From assembly GCA_022457155.1 (NCBI GenBank), contig JAJGOT010000164.1:230001-294000 (forward strand): a stretch of 64,000 nucleotides of DNA, given 5' to 3'. The notes beneath the pieces were generated by a model. It did not search any database. It was not told the origin of the DNA and worked only from the letters and a program-made list of their open reading frames with translations. Numbering within the stretch: position 1 is the first letter of the stretch; every line of letters starts with the position of its first letter. This document shows, one piece after another, positions 30,135-38,904 of this stretch. Made by a program: the position numbers and the translations under genes. The DNA comes from Cladopsammia gracilis (taxonomy: Eukaryota; Cnidaria; Anthozoa; Scleractinia; Dendrophylliidae).

Positions 30135-30217
30135 TTTGATAGGTGGAAAAAATAAATGATTTTCTGGGGAACTTTGTTTTGTGGATTCTCAGGAGAAAAT
30201 GCCGCAAATCTCCAGGA

Positions 30218-30340
30218 ATTTTCTCGACGAATCGGCATTCTCTAACGAATGCCGAGTTTCGTTAATTTATATTAATCTAAATTGACGAATCGACATCTCC
30301 GGCGAATGCCGATTCGTCGATTTAGGTAATCGAAATTTAG
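30218..30340. promoter_or_regulatory. Palindrome cluster upstream of the three-repeat NUMOD1-like gene
   Basis: CGACGAATCGGCATTC and GAATGCCGATTCGTCG, plus close variants (GACGAATCGACAT, GAATGCCGAGTTTCG), recur in both orientations within 120 bp. They form nested hairpins and paired half-sites, either operators or a replication/packaging signal. Confidence 0.55.
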
Positions 30341-30527
30341 ACAGAAAAACCAGGATTTTTCCGAATTTTCCGGAAAATCAGGGGGATAAATTCCATTTCA
30401 GGAGACAAATGGTAAAATTCAGGGGACAAATGTCACTTTCCTGAATTTTGAGTTCATTTTCGCAGGAAAATGAGCAACAAAAAGTTAACTACCCCATACA
30501 CCTGGGTGGGGTGCTGAAATTCTATTT

Positions 30528-30590
30528 CTATGAAAAAAAATTTTTTTTTTTTTATTTTTTTTATTTTTTTTTTTTAAAAAAAAAAGAATT
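30528..30590. repeat. T-rich/A-rich low-complexity tract
   Basis: Runs of A, T and then A around a region with almost no other base. It lies between the palindrome cluster and the hairpin array. Confidence 0.9.
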
Positions 30591-30774
30591 TTCGCCAAAC
30601 CCACAGACAGTTGTGGGGTTTTTGCCATTTTCTCCTGAGTTCAGCAGAAAAGCAGGGCACAGAGGGCAGTTTTTTCCCCACAATGCCCCAAAATAGACCC
30701 CAGATTGCAAAAAATTCTTCCCGGATTCATTTTTCCATTTGAGAATCGTTGATTTCCCCAGTGTTTTTTCCCCG

Positions 30775-31420
30775 GGAATCTATTTCAGAAAAATGGATTT
30801 TTCTGGAACAGAAATCTGTTTCAGAAAAATCCATTTTTTCCAGAGCAAAAAAATACAGAGCAAAAATGGATTTTTCTGGAACAGATATCTGTTTCAGAAA
30901 AAAACATTTTTTCCAGAGCAAAAAAATACAGAGCAAAAAATAGTTTTTTCCAGAGCAAAAAAATACAGAGCAAAAATGGATTTTTCTGGAACAGATATCT
31001 GTTCCAGAAAAATAGTTTTTTCTGGAACAGATATCTGTTTCAGAAAAATCCATTTTTTCCAGAGCAAAAAAATGCAGGGGAAAAAATAGTTTTTTCTGGA
31101 ATAGATATCTGCTCCAGAAAAATCCATTTTTTCCGGAATAGATTTCTGCTCCAGAAAAATCCATTTTTTTTTTTCTGGAATAGATTTCTGCTCCAGAAAA
31201 ATCCATTTTTTCCGGAAGGCATTTTCTGCTCCAGAAAAATCCATTTTTTTTTCTGGAAGGCATTTTCTGCTCCAGAAAAATCCATTTTTTTTTTCTGGAA
31301 TAGATATCTGCTCCAGAAAAATCCATTTTTTTTTTCTGGAATAGATATCTGCTCCAGAAAAATCCATTTTTTCTGGAAGGCATTTTCTGCTCCAGAAAAA
31401 TCTATTTTTTCCGGAGGGGT
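30775..31420. repeat. Array of palindromic repeats with 13 TTCNNGAA cores
   Basis: Imperfect tandem units, about 40 bp apart in the right half. Each is built around TTTTTCTGGAA...GATATC...TTCCAGAAAAA and separated by CCATTTTTTC or CAGAGCAAAAAAAT spacers. At 30984-31009 the unit is a perfect palindrome centred on GATATC. TTCNNGAA occurs at 30801, 30874, 30984, 31002, 31020, 31094, 31131, 31173, 31210, 31251, 31293, 31334 and 31371. Overlapping open frames on both strands are by-products. Enhancer, origin or chromatin-binding roles are possible. Confidence 0.85.
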
Positions 31421-31497
31421 TTTGAAATTCAAAATGCATTTGCCGGAGGGGATTCATTTTCATTTTCCGGAGTGGAAAATTTCCCCTGAGGAAAAAA

Positions 31498-31719
31498 ATG
31501 ATTGGAAAGAAAATGCCTTCAAATTCAAATGCGAAAAGAAAAAAACTGAGTGAAAGTGACGACGAAATTGATTCCATTGACCTGCTGATGGAAAGCTATG
31601 TGAATTTGGAAAAGTGGGTTGAAGAGATTGCCGCAGATATGAAAAAACAAACTGAATTGTTTGAGAAAATGATGACTGAATCAACTCATTGCAAATTCTG
31701 CGGATCTGCACAAATCTGA
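31498..31719 (+). CDS. Small acidic/helical protein with CxxC, unknown function
   Basis: 73 residues (68 from the second Met). Basic start NSNAKRKK, acidic SESDDEIDSID, then a helical stretch MESYVNLEKWVEEIAADM and a CKFCG pair near the end. The start context GAGGAAAAAAATG resembles the non-virion genes. No family was recognised. It is coding-like because it is intact, compact and placed between the array and convergent genes. Confidence 0.45.
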   Translation: MIGKKMPSNSNAKRKKLSESDDEIDSIDLLMESYVNLEKWVEEIAADMKKQTELFEKMMTESTHCKFCGSAQI

Positions 31720-31783
31720 AAAAAAGTTCTGCCTTTTCCAGAATTGAATTCTGGAAAAGATTTTCTCCCTGATTTCAGCGAGA

Positions 31784-32407
31784 TCAAACTTCATCGTCCT
31801 CATTCTTGTCCTCAAATTCATCGAATTCCGAGGCAGCTTCCACCTTTTCCTCCACCAAAACTTCATCCACGATGCATGTGATGGCTTTCAGATTTCCGCA
31901 GAAAAGGTGTTTGATTGAAAACACAACTTGCCCCCGGAGAGGAACGCCAATGAGTTCTTTTTGCCTCAGGATTGGTTTTTTCTTCCCATCGTCGCACAAT
32001 TCCCAAAATCTGCAGGAGAAATCCGTGTGCTTGAGTTTGGAGGGATAAATCTTGGCATAAATCTTTTCCTGCTCGGATTTGTCGATTTTCACGAGAGTGA
32101 AATCTCCCTCCTGAAATCGAGCAAAAGACGGGGAAATCTCTTTGATTGCCTGCTTCTTTTTCATCGCAGCAGAGTTGAGATGTTTTTCCAAATCTTTGAA
32201 AAATTTGATGTTTTCTTCCGGAAGAGTGATTCCCAGAGAAAACGAGTCGCCTTGATGAGCGAAAATCTTGAATTTGGTTTGGAGTTTCACTTTGAACCGT
32301 GAGTCCATGTGGAGGCAGGGGAGAAGGCAGAAATTAATTTTTCCAGAAGATTTTTTCACGGGGTCTCCGAGTGAGCAGTCGGGGATAGATATTTTCTCGG
32401 GATTCAT
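31784..32407 (-). CDS. Putative DNA-metabolism protein (DUF5871-like, possibly ssDNA-binding)
   Basis: 207 residues from MNPEKISIPDC; this start overlaps the previous gene's stop as ATGA. The arrangement (an early beta-rich stretch GKINFCLLPCLHM and FKIFAHQGDSFSLGITLPEE, a helical insert, then YPSKLKHTDF, RQKELIGVPLRGQVVFSI and LFCGNLKAITCIVDEVLV, with an acidic tail) resembles a giant-virus protein family (DUF5871-type) often considered single-strand-DNA-binding. The acidic C-terminus (DEFEDKNEDDEV) is typical of ssDNA-binding proteins. The assignment is from pattern memory only. Confidence 0.35.
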   Translation of the reverse strand: MNPEKISIPDCSLGDPVKKSSGKINFCLLPCLHMDSRFKVKLQTKFKIFAHQGDSFSLGITLPEENIKFFKDLEKHLNSAAMKKKQAIKEISPSFARFQEGDFTLVKIDKSEQEKIYAKIYPSKLKHTDFSCRFWELCDDGKKKPILRQKELIGVPLRGQVVFSIKHLFCGNLKAITCIVDEVLVEEKVEAASEFDEFEDKNEDDEV

Positions 32408-32619
32408 TTTTTGGGAGGAGATAAAAAATAAATTAAATCGTGAAAAATCCATTTTTCCATGAACTTGCGATCCTCTTCCGATCGGACTGGGAGAAAACCA
32501 GTGGCCATGTCAACCGCTTTTTGGAAGTTTCTTTCTGCGTCACACGCTTTTTTCCAGATCAAATCTTCTTGAATTTTTTCAGCCTCTTTCTGAGGAGTGG
32601 ATTTGTTTTCACCTGACAT
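32404..32619 (-). CDS. Small hypothetical protein between NUMOD1-like and DUF5871-like genes
   Basis: 71 residues from MSGENKSTPQKEAEK; the longer frame starts at a TTG. It overlaps the next gene by four bases (ATGA). The start lies in GGAGAAAAAATG, the motif shared with the gene at 28448-29026. The sequence is helical (EDLIWKKACDAERNFQKAV) with no recognised domain. Confidence 0.55.
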   Translation of the reverse strand: MSGENKSTPQKEAEKIQEDLIWKKACDAERNFQKAVDMATGFLPVRSEEDRKFMEKWIFHDLIYFLSPPKK

Positions 32620-32642
32620 TTTTTCTCCAATGAAGAAAAAAT

Positions 32643-33131
32643 TCAAAACGTGGCTTGAAAATCTTCAACGCATTTGTTCATATCAAACTGTTTGGTGGTG
32701 GAAAATTTGGAGGCTCCTTTTCTTGCCCGAGCATGAAGAAATTTTTCATCTGCAGCCTTCACTCTCGTGTAATGGATAAGCTGCTCCAATCTGGGAGAAG
32801 CCCAAGTGACTTCGTGAGATTTCTCCTGTGAATCCAGAAAATGTGTTTTTTTCTTGCAGAGTTGATTGAAAAAAACTGTGCGTGATAACCCAAATCGTTC
32901 CTGAATTTCCTCTGCGGTGAAAAAATCTTCCCCATCAATCGAAATAAATGGTGTGTCTTCTTCATCCTGAATCCAGAACACTTTTTGATCGGCTCTTCTG
33001 AAATACTTGATGTTCCCTGATTTGAGAACTCGGAAAATCACCTTGGAAGGGAGTCCAGTTTTTTCACTGGCTTCTTTGAATGTGAAAAAAGTTTGTTTTT
33101 CTTTTCCTTCTTCCTGAATCGAAAACTTCAT
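32643..33131 (-). CDS. NUMOD1-like helix-turn-helix protein 3, two repeats
   Basis: 162 residues from MKFSIQEEGKE. Repeat 1: FFTFKEASEKTGLPSKVIFR, then VLKSGN and FRRADQKVFWI. Repeat 2: FFTAEEIQERFGLSRTVFFN. The FRRAD-x-x-x-F element corresponds to the TRRSD-x-x-KF of the other two members. It is divergent from DNA polymerase B across only 41 bp. No nuclease motif was seen, and a regulator of early genes is a possible role. Confidence 0.55.
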   Translation of the reverse strand: MKFSIQEEGKEKQTFFTFKEASEKTGLPSKVIFRVLKSGNIKYFRRADQKVFWIQDEEDTPFISIDGEDFFTAEEIQERFGLSRTVFFNQLCKKKTHFLDSQEKSHEVTWASPRLEQLIHYTRVKAADEKFLHARARKGASKFSTTKQFDMNKCVEDFQATF

Positions 33132-33172
33132 TTTTGAATGGAGAAAAAATATTTTTTCTTTTTTCATTCAAA
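33132..33172. promoter_or_regulatory. 41-bp palindromic divergent promoter of polymerase B
   Basis: The spacer between two outward-facing ATGs is itself near-palindromic: TTTGAATG at one end, CATTCAAA at the other, with GAAAAAATATTTTTTC inside. Both genes therefore start after the same ATTCAAA(A)ATG context, which suggests symmetric bidirectional initiation. Confidence 0.6.
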
Positions 33173-35572
33173 ATGCCAACCCTGAAAGAATTAAGAGATC
33201 GTGCACGTTCGGAAGGAATGGTGGGATTCTCCCGGATGAAAAAAGCCGATCTGGAAAAAGAGCTGCAAAACCCACAGAGAAAAATCATCAAGAAAACATG
33301 TTTTCCTGCGGTGAAATCAGCTATTCAAAGAATTCTTCCAGAAAGAGTCTCGACAGTTGTTGAGTCATCCCTTGATTCAATGAATGATTGGTTTGGAAAG
33401 ATAAAGAAAAGAGTTGATTGGAATCTGAAGGAAAGAACTCGGGAAAAACTGTTGAAGTTGAATGCGAAAATTGGAGAGATGTTGAAGAAACCTGAATTTG
33501 ATATTGAAGAAAAACCAGGGTTGGGTGGATCGACTTTTGTTGTCCAGGGAAAAGACGGATATTCCGCAGAAGGATTCTTGAAGAACGTGACAGGAAATGT
33601 GATGGCAATTCTGAAGAAACATTTTGGGTTCAAAGTGAAAATGGTTTTGGTTTGCAGAATGATTTCTCATAATTTGGCAGAGGAAACATCCATTGAAAAT
33701 GACACCTTCTTTTCTTCCCCGGTTGAAGAAGTTTTTGAAGGAACTGACTTGGAACAATTGCTGAAAAAAATGAATGAATGGATGTTGGAAAACATGCGGA
33801 ATTTCCAAAGGGGAAGAAGCAACTGGAGATTCTTGCGAGTTGAAAGATTAGAAATTCATCTGGATGAAATGACTGTTGGAAAATTCATTCCACTTCCTGA
33901 TTGGCTTGCTGCTAAAAAAGCTTTGACAAACATGCAAAATGAAAATGATGATGAATGCTACAAGTGGTGCATGGGAAGATGGAAAAATCCAGTGGAGAAA
34001 AATCCACAAAGAATAACTCCTTTGTTGAGAAAACAATGCGAGGAGGAATTCAATTGGGAAGGAATTTCACTCCCCATTTCATGGCGAGACATTGATCGAT
34101 TTGAAAGACAAAATAACATTTCTGTGAATGTCTTGGGGGTTGTTGAGGGGAACATCGCGACTTTGAGAAAAGCAAGGGAAAAGAAAGAGAATCATGTGAT
34201 TCTTTTCAAACTGAAAAGCGGAGAAAATGAACATTTCGCTTTGGTGAATAATTTAAATCGTTTGTGGTTTGGAGAAGATTCTAAGAACAAAAACCAAAGG
34301 CATGTTTGTGATGGTTGCCTCAATTCATTCAACTCCAAAGAATCACTCGATGTTCATCAAGAATTTTGCACGGATGATGGAGTGAAAGCTGTTCTCCCTC
34401 CAGCAGAATCAATCATGAAATTCAAGAAAGTGGCATGCGCAACAACCGTTCCCTTTGTCATCTACGCTGATTTTGAGTCAATTTTGAAAAAAACAGAAAA
34501 ACAAATTGGGGAAAAAACAACGCAAATTCAACATCATATTCCCTGCAGCTTTTGTTTTCTTCCTGTGAGCCGAGTTGGGGTTGATTTCTCCCCAGTTTTC
34601 TTTCGTGGAAAAGAAGGAGATGATGTTGGGAGAGAATTTCTGGAGAAATTAGTTGATCAGGTGAAATGGATTCTAAATGATGTGCGAAGACCAATGCTGA
34701 GAAAAAATTGGAAGAGAATTCTTTGGAAGAAAGGAGAAAAGGAAGCATTTGAGAAAACTGATATTTGTTGGCTTTGCAGGAAAAAGATTGTGGAAAAAAA
34801 AGTTGCTGATCATTGTCATCTGACTGGAGAATTTCGCGGAGCTGCTCATGAATATTGTAATTTGCAAGCGAAAGTGCCAGATTTCACTCCAGTCTTCATT
34901 CACAATTTGGATGGATATGATTCCCATCTTTTCATCAAAAACATGACAAATGAATTTGGAGAGATTGATGCAATCCCAAACAATGATGAAAAATATGTTT
35001 CTTTCTCCCTGAAAATTGTTTGGGGAACATTTGAAGATGAAGAGGGAAAAAACCATGATTTGAAACATGAAATTCGCTTTGTTGACTCCCTGAAATTTAT
35101 GAATTCTTCTTTAGCAAATCTTGTTGGAAATTTGGGGAAAGATGAGTTGCATTGCTTGAAAAGATTTTTCCCAGAGGACGTTAATTTACTTTCCAGAAAA
35201 GGAGTTTTTCCCTATGAATTCATGGATTCATTTGAAAAATTTAATTGTGAGCTTCCTGGGAAATATGCCTTTTTCTCCCAGTTGTCTGGAGAAGAAATTT
35301 CAGATGAAGATTTCGCTCACGCTGAAAATGTCTGGAAAAAATTTGAAATGTCAAATCTGGGAGAATATCACGATCTTTATCTCAAAACGGATGTTTTTCT
35401 CCTGGCAGATGTTGTGGAAAATTTCAGGAAAGTTTTGATGGAAAACTATCTATTGGACCCCGCATGGTTTTTGACTGCCCCCTCTTTCTTTTGGGATGCT
35501 ATGTTGAAAATGACAGGAGTTGAGTTGGAATTGATTTGCGAAGAAAATATAGAAATGGTTCGTTTTTTTTGA
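33173..35572 (+). CDS. Protein-primed DNA polymerase B, N-terminal/exonuclease part (frameshifted)
   Basis: About 799 residues from MPTLKELRDRARSEGMVGFS, which resembles a SAP-type DNA-binding start; the first 13 codons of the open frame begin at TTG. In order: a region typical of Polinton polymerases (FVVQGKDGYSAEGFLKN, about 122-138); a C2H2-like knuckle VCDGCLNSF...HQEFC (about 378-399); Exo I FVIYADFESI (D433, E435); an endonuclease-VII-like zinc module CWLCRKKI...DHCHLTGEFRGAAHEYCN (about 532-563); Exo II HNLDGYDSHLF (D583); and Exo III YLKTDVFLLAD (D740). The frame is broken in a run of eight T at 35563-35570, just before the polymerase domain. Confidence 0.9.
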   Translation: MPTLKELRDRARSEGMVGFSRMKKADLEKELQNPQRKIIKKTCFPAVKSAIQRILPERVSTVVESSLDSMNDWFGKIKKRVDWNLKERTREKLLKLNAKIGEMLKKPEFDIEEKPGLGGSTFVVQGKDGYSAEGFLKNVTGNVMAILKKHFGFKVKMVLVCRMISHNLAEETSIENDTFFSSPVEEVFEGTDLEQLLKKMNEWMLENMRNFQRGRSNWRFLRVERLEIHLDEMTVGKFIPLPDWLAAKKALTNMQNENDDECYKWCMGRWKNPVEKNPQRITPLLRKQCEEEFNWEGISLPISWRDIDRFERQNNISVNVLGVVEGNIATLRKAREKKENHVILFKLKSGENEHFALVNNLNRLWFGEDSKNKNQRHVCDGCLNSFNSKESLDVHQEFCTDDGVKAVLPPAESIMKFKKVACATTVPFVIYADFESILKKTEKQIGEKTTQIQHHIPCSFCFLPVSRVGVDFSPVFFRGKEGDDVGREFLEKLVDQVKWILNDVRRPMLRKNWKRILWKKGEKEAFEKTDICWLCRKKIVEKKVADHCHLTGEFRGAAHEYCNLQAKVPDFTPVFIHNLDGYDSHLFIKNMTNEFGEIDAIPNNDEKYVSFSLKIVWGTFEDEEGKNHDLKHEIRFVDSLKFMNSSLANLVGNLGKDELHCLKRFFPEDVNLLSRKGVFPYEFMDSFEKFNCELPGKYAFFSQLSGEEISDEDFAHAENVWKKFEMSNLGEYHDLYLKTDVFLLADVVENFRKVLMENYLLDPAWFLTAPSFFWDAMLKMTGVELELICEENIEMVRFF

Positions 35573-35636
35573 AAGACAAATTCGTGGAGGAGTTTCCACA
35601 GTCTTTCACAGATTTTCTCGAGCAAACAACAAATTC

Positions 35637-36893
35637 ATGGAAGATTTTGATCCTTCCCAACCATCAAAGTTCATCGTTTATCTCGATGCAAATTCTCTTT
35701 ATCCAACTGCGATGGTGGAACCACTCCCTGTGGGAGGATTTGAATGGTTGAGTGAAGGAGTTTTGAAGAATTGGGAGAAGATTGTTGATTCAGAAGGTCA
35801 TGGATGTGTCCTGGAAGTTGACTTGGAATATCCAGATGAATTGCATGATTTCCACAATGATTTTCCTTTGGCTCCGGAATTGCTGGAGGTAAATGGATTC
35901 TGTAAGTTGATTCCCAATCTCAAAGATAAAGAGAAAATGGTTTTGGATGGAAGGAGTTTGAAATTTTTTCTTTCCCTGGGAATGAAACTGAAAAAGATTT
36001 GGAGAGGAATTGGATTTCGAGAAGAAGCTTTCATGAAACCTTTCATTGAATGGAATACGAAACTGAGAACAGCCGCCAAAAATGATTTTGAGAAAGATCT
36101 TTCCAAACTGGCAAGCAATGCTGTTTATGGGAAAACCATGGAAAATGTTAGGAATAGAATTAACATGAAACTGGTGAATGATAGGAAGAAAAAAGCAAAG
36201 TTGGTGAAAAAGATCAACTTTAAACACGCAACCAAATTTGGAGAGAAAGTGGCTGCTATTCACATGAGGAAAACAAAAGTTATTTTGAACAAACCAATTT
36301 TTGTTGGAGCAGCCATTCTCGATCTCTCCAAAATTCACATGTTCAAATTTCATTATGGTTATGTGAAAAAAAAGTGGGAGAAAGTCAAAGTTCTCTATTC
36401 TGACACAGATTCCCTGATTTTGGAGATTGAAACGGATGATTTCTTCGCTGACACTGCTGGAGATGTTGAGAAATGGTTTGACACATCGGCATACCCGAAA
36501 GATCATTTCGCTGTAGAAAATGGCTTTCCTGTTGGGAAGAACAAGAAAATTTTAGGAATGTTTAAAGATGAAGCAGGAGGCAAAATCATTCGTGAATTTG
36601 TTGGGTTGAGACCAAAATGTTATTCCATCAAGATAGATGAGGGAAAAGGAATCAAGAAAGCAAAGGGAACAAAAAAGAATGTGGTGAAAAATAGGATTTC
36701 GCATGAAGATTTTGTACGCGTTCTTCATGGTGAAAAATTTCCTCCAATGAAAAATGTTTCTCTCCGGTCACATCTGCATGAGATTTTCACTGAGCAAATT
36801 TGGAAAATGGCTTTGAGTGCTGATGATGACAAGAGAGTTGTGATGGATGATGGAGTGATGACTTTGGCTATTGGTCATTGGAGATTGAGATGA
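35637..36893 (+). CDS. Protein-primed DNA polymerase B, C-terminal/polymerase part (frameshifted)
   Basis: 418 residues from an internal Met; the same frame is open back to the T8 run at 35563-35570, so this is the continuation of 33173-35572 displaced by one base. Motif A is YLDANSLYP (catalytic Asp about residue 17), motif B is KLASNAVYGKTMEN (157-170) and motif C is YSDTDS (254-259). All are intact. The protein-primed family initiates at genome ends, which here are the 351-bp palindromes. The gene ends about 65 bp before the inner inverted repeat. Confidence 0.92.
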   Translation: MEDFDPSQPSKFIVYLDANSLYPTAMVEPLPVGGFEWLSEGVLKNWEKIVDSEGHGCVLEVDLEYPDELHDFHNDFPLAPELLEVNGFCKLIPNLKDKEKMVLDGRSLKFFLSLGMKLKKIWRGIGFREEAFMKPFIEWNTKLRTAAKNDFEKDLSKLASNAVYGKTMENVRNRINMKLVNDRKKKAKLVKKINFKHATKFGEKVAAIHMRKTKVILNKPIFVGAAILDLSKIHMFKFHYGYVKKKWEKVKVLYSDTDSLILEIETDDFFADTAGDVEKWFDTSAYPKDHFAVENGFPVGKNKKILGMFKDEAGGKIIREFVGLRPKCYSIKIDEGKGIKKAKGTKKNVVKNRISHEDFVRVLHGEKFPPMKNVSLRSHLHEIFTEQIWKMALSADDDKRVVMDDGVMTLAIGHWRLR

Positions 36894-36957
36894 AATTTTC
36901 AGTGAGATTTTTTGGGAGAGTTGCCATCGCCAGATTTTATCGGAGTGAAATATTCTC

Positions 36958-37000
36958 AAATGGTATGTTTTTTTGTGGTCAATATGAGGGGAAAAAAAAT
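36958..37000. repeat. Subterminal inverted repeat, right
   Basis: Contains TGTGGTCAATATGAGGGG, the reverse complement of the left subterminal block. It lies directly inside the right 351-bp palindrome. Confidence 0.85.
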
Positions 37001-37351
37001 AGTAGATATAGAAGAAGGGTTCTGGCACACTTTCAAAATCGTAGCAAGTTAACACAAAACAGAATTTTATTTTATTTTATGTTAAATTCAACAACAACAA
37101 AAAATGATTGTCGTTCCCCAATTTTCTGTTCGTTCGCGAACGTAAAATATTAAAAATCAAATTCCTCCCCATTTTGTTAAATTTAACATAACACATGTTA
37201 ATTGACTTGTTTTTGTTTTACGTATGCGAACGAGCAGAAAATCAATCATCTCATGTATTGCTAAATTGAACGTCAACTGACGTCAATTTCTGTTTTGTGT
37301 TAACTTGCTACGTATTTGAAAGTGTGCCAGAACCCTTCTTCTATATCTACT
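37001..37351. repeat. 351-bp palindromic terminus, right
   Basis: Same sequence and same orientation as 17031-17381. Because the palindrome is imperfect, its asymmetric centre is a direct repeat between the two ends, while its outer arms act as inverted repeats. Confidence 0.95.
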
Positions 37352-37357
37352 TTGGAT
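37352..37357. repeat. Target site duplication TTGGAT, right
   Basis: Six bases immediately after the element's ATCTACT end, identical to 17025-17030. Confidence 0.9.
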
Positions 37358-38904
37358 TTCATGTGCTATCAATTCAAACTTCTACAAACCGTCTTAAAAA
37401 AATGTTACGAGTTCAGAGGGTCACAAAAAATGAACAGTGGTCAAGACAGCGGAGAATATATTTACCGTACTTAACGCTTTTGGACCACGCTATTTTACGG
37501 ACGTACAAAAGTATTTAATGTAACAACGGCATACTAATGCATGTGAATACCTTGTTGTTTTTGTTTTTTTGTTTCGAGATGGCTCTCAGAGCCCTTGGAT
37601 TCATGAATTGGTTGATTTCTTTCTCTTGTTGGTCTAGTATTGTTTTGTAAATAAGTAAACATACTGGTAAAAGTATTGTAACATGGTTTCGACTGAAAAA
37701 AGGTCAAAATCGCCGTGACACTGCCCTTTTAAGTATTGGAACTTATGATTGTCGCCACATATATGTGGTTTACTACAACACACCAAAGAGAGCTCTTAAC
37801 CAATACTGTATATCATAACTATTCAACTAAAGTAAACACTAAGGTTCAGGTATCATGCAACCGGACCCTGGTTTGTAGTGAATTTTAGAGAGTGCTGAAT
37901 ATTTTGTAAGCCCGCGGTTATTACGCGCCCGTTTCTGGGCTAAAATATGTAAATAAGCCTCAGGTAAAGGGGCTTTAGAATAAGCGCCCATGACAACCTT
38001 AACATATTTATCTTTTGTTTGTATATCTAGCTGGATTTTTGAAAACCATGCTGCCCGGTGTAAACGTCTGATAGCGTGTTTCTCCGCCTTGTTTTTTTTT
38101 TTTCGTTCAAAAAGTCAAAAGTCCACAATATAAAAACAAAACATTGCTGTTAGTCCTTTTTCTCTCGCTCTCGCTCCATTTCCCTTTTCTCTCTTTTGTC
38201 TGTGGTTTTCGCGTTGATCGGGGTGATAAAAAGTCTTGTATGAGCGTGTTGTAGTAAAATTGCTGTTATTCACGTCAGCGCCGTTTTCAAAATTTCAGCG
38301 ATATATATTTAATACGCGAAACTATTGAGATAGTAAAATAATTTCGTTCTTTCTTGAAAGTGTCAAGTTATCATTTAAAAATTGTAATGCGCGATGAGGA
38401 AAACTAGGACAACATAAGTATACACCGAAGACATCAGTGCGACGGCCTTTTTCATAGTTTTTCAGTACACAGTTACAGCATGGACAAACATATGACTAAA
38501 GGAGATATGTTTGTTACATAAATAGGTGACTGTGACACCTTACTGATTTGCAAGGGCTCCACACTACAAATAAAGTTAAATATTCCATATATATAGACGA
38601 TGAACTTTCTTGATCCTCCTTTTGGAAATAGTTCTGTAATGGTGTTGCAATTACTTACTTCTGAATCCTATGAATCTTAAAACATACCTTTAACTATCCC
38701 CACCAATAACACATTCAACAACAGAGTTTTACAAAGCCACTCATCCATGTTTGATGTGTTGTTTAAACGTTGATCGTCATTCCATCAGGCTTCGTTATAT
38801 TCAGCAACTGCAAAGCAATGAAGAAGTAGCTAAAAAGGTCTTTTGTGCATGAGTAAGTAGTGTTAGGGGCATGAGGGAGATGGCTCCAAAAGAGTCAAAT
38901 ATTC
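37358..38904. other. AT-rich flank between Polinton and LINE
   Basis: No gene recognised. A T-run at 38091-38103 might be the tail of a minus-strand retroelement (possibly the LINE upstream). Missing upstream exons of the CUB-Ig-LRR gene would be expected further along this side on the minus strand, but I could not identify one. Confidence 0.4.

Larger units (their letters stand above)
17031..37351. mobile_element. Polinton/Maverick (adintovirus-like) element, 20.3 kb
   Basis: Begins AG and ends CT and is flanked by the 6-bp direct repeat TTGGAT (17025-17030, 37352-37357), as expected for Polinton integration. It holds the full hallmark set: integrase, protein-primed DNA polymerase B, adenain-like protease, packaging ATPase, and major and minor capsid proteins. 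It also encodes VLTF3-like, PLA2, fibre-like and NUMOD1-like proteins. Genes are tightly packed, several with ATGA overlaps. The ends are unusual: a 351-bp imperfect palindrome repeated in direct orientation. The polymerase and the zinc-ribbon/PLA2 gene are split by frame changes, so the copy is probably not autonomous now. Confidence 0.95.

Noticed and set aside
30727..31577. Several 120-230-codon frames in the hairpin array
   Set aside because: They repeat the same short phrases in all frames and on both strands, so they are translations of the repeat array.
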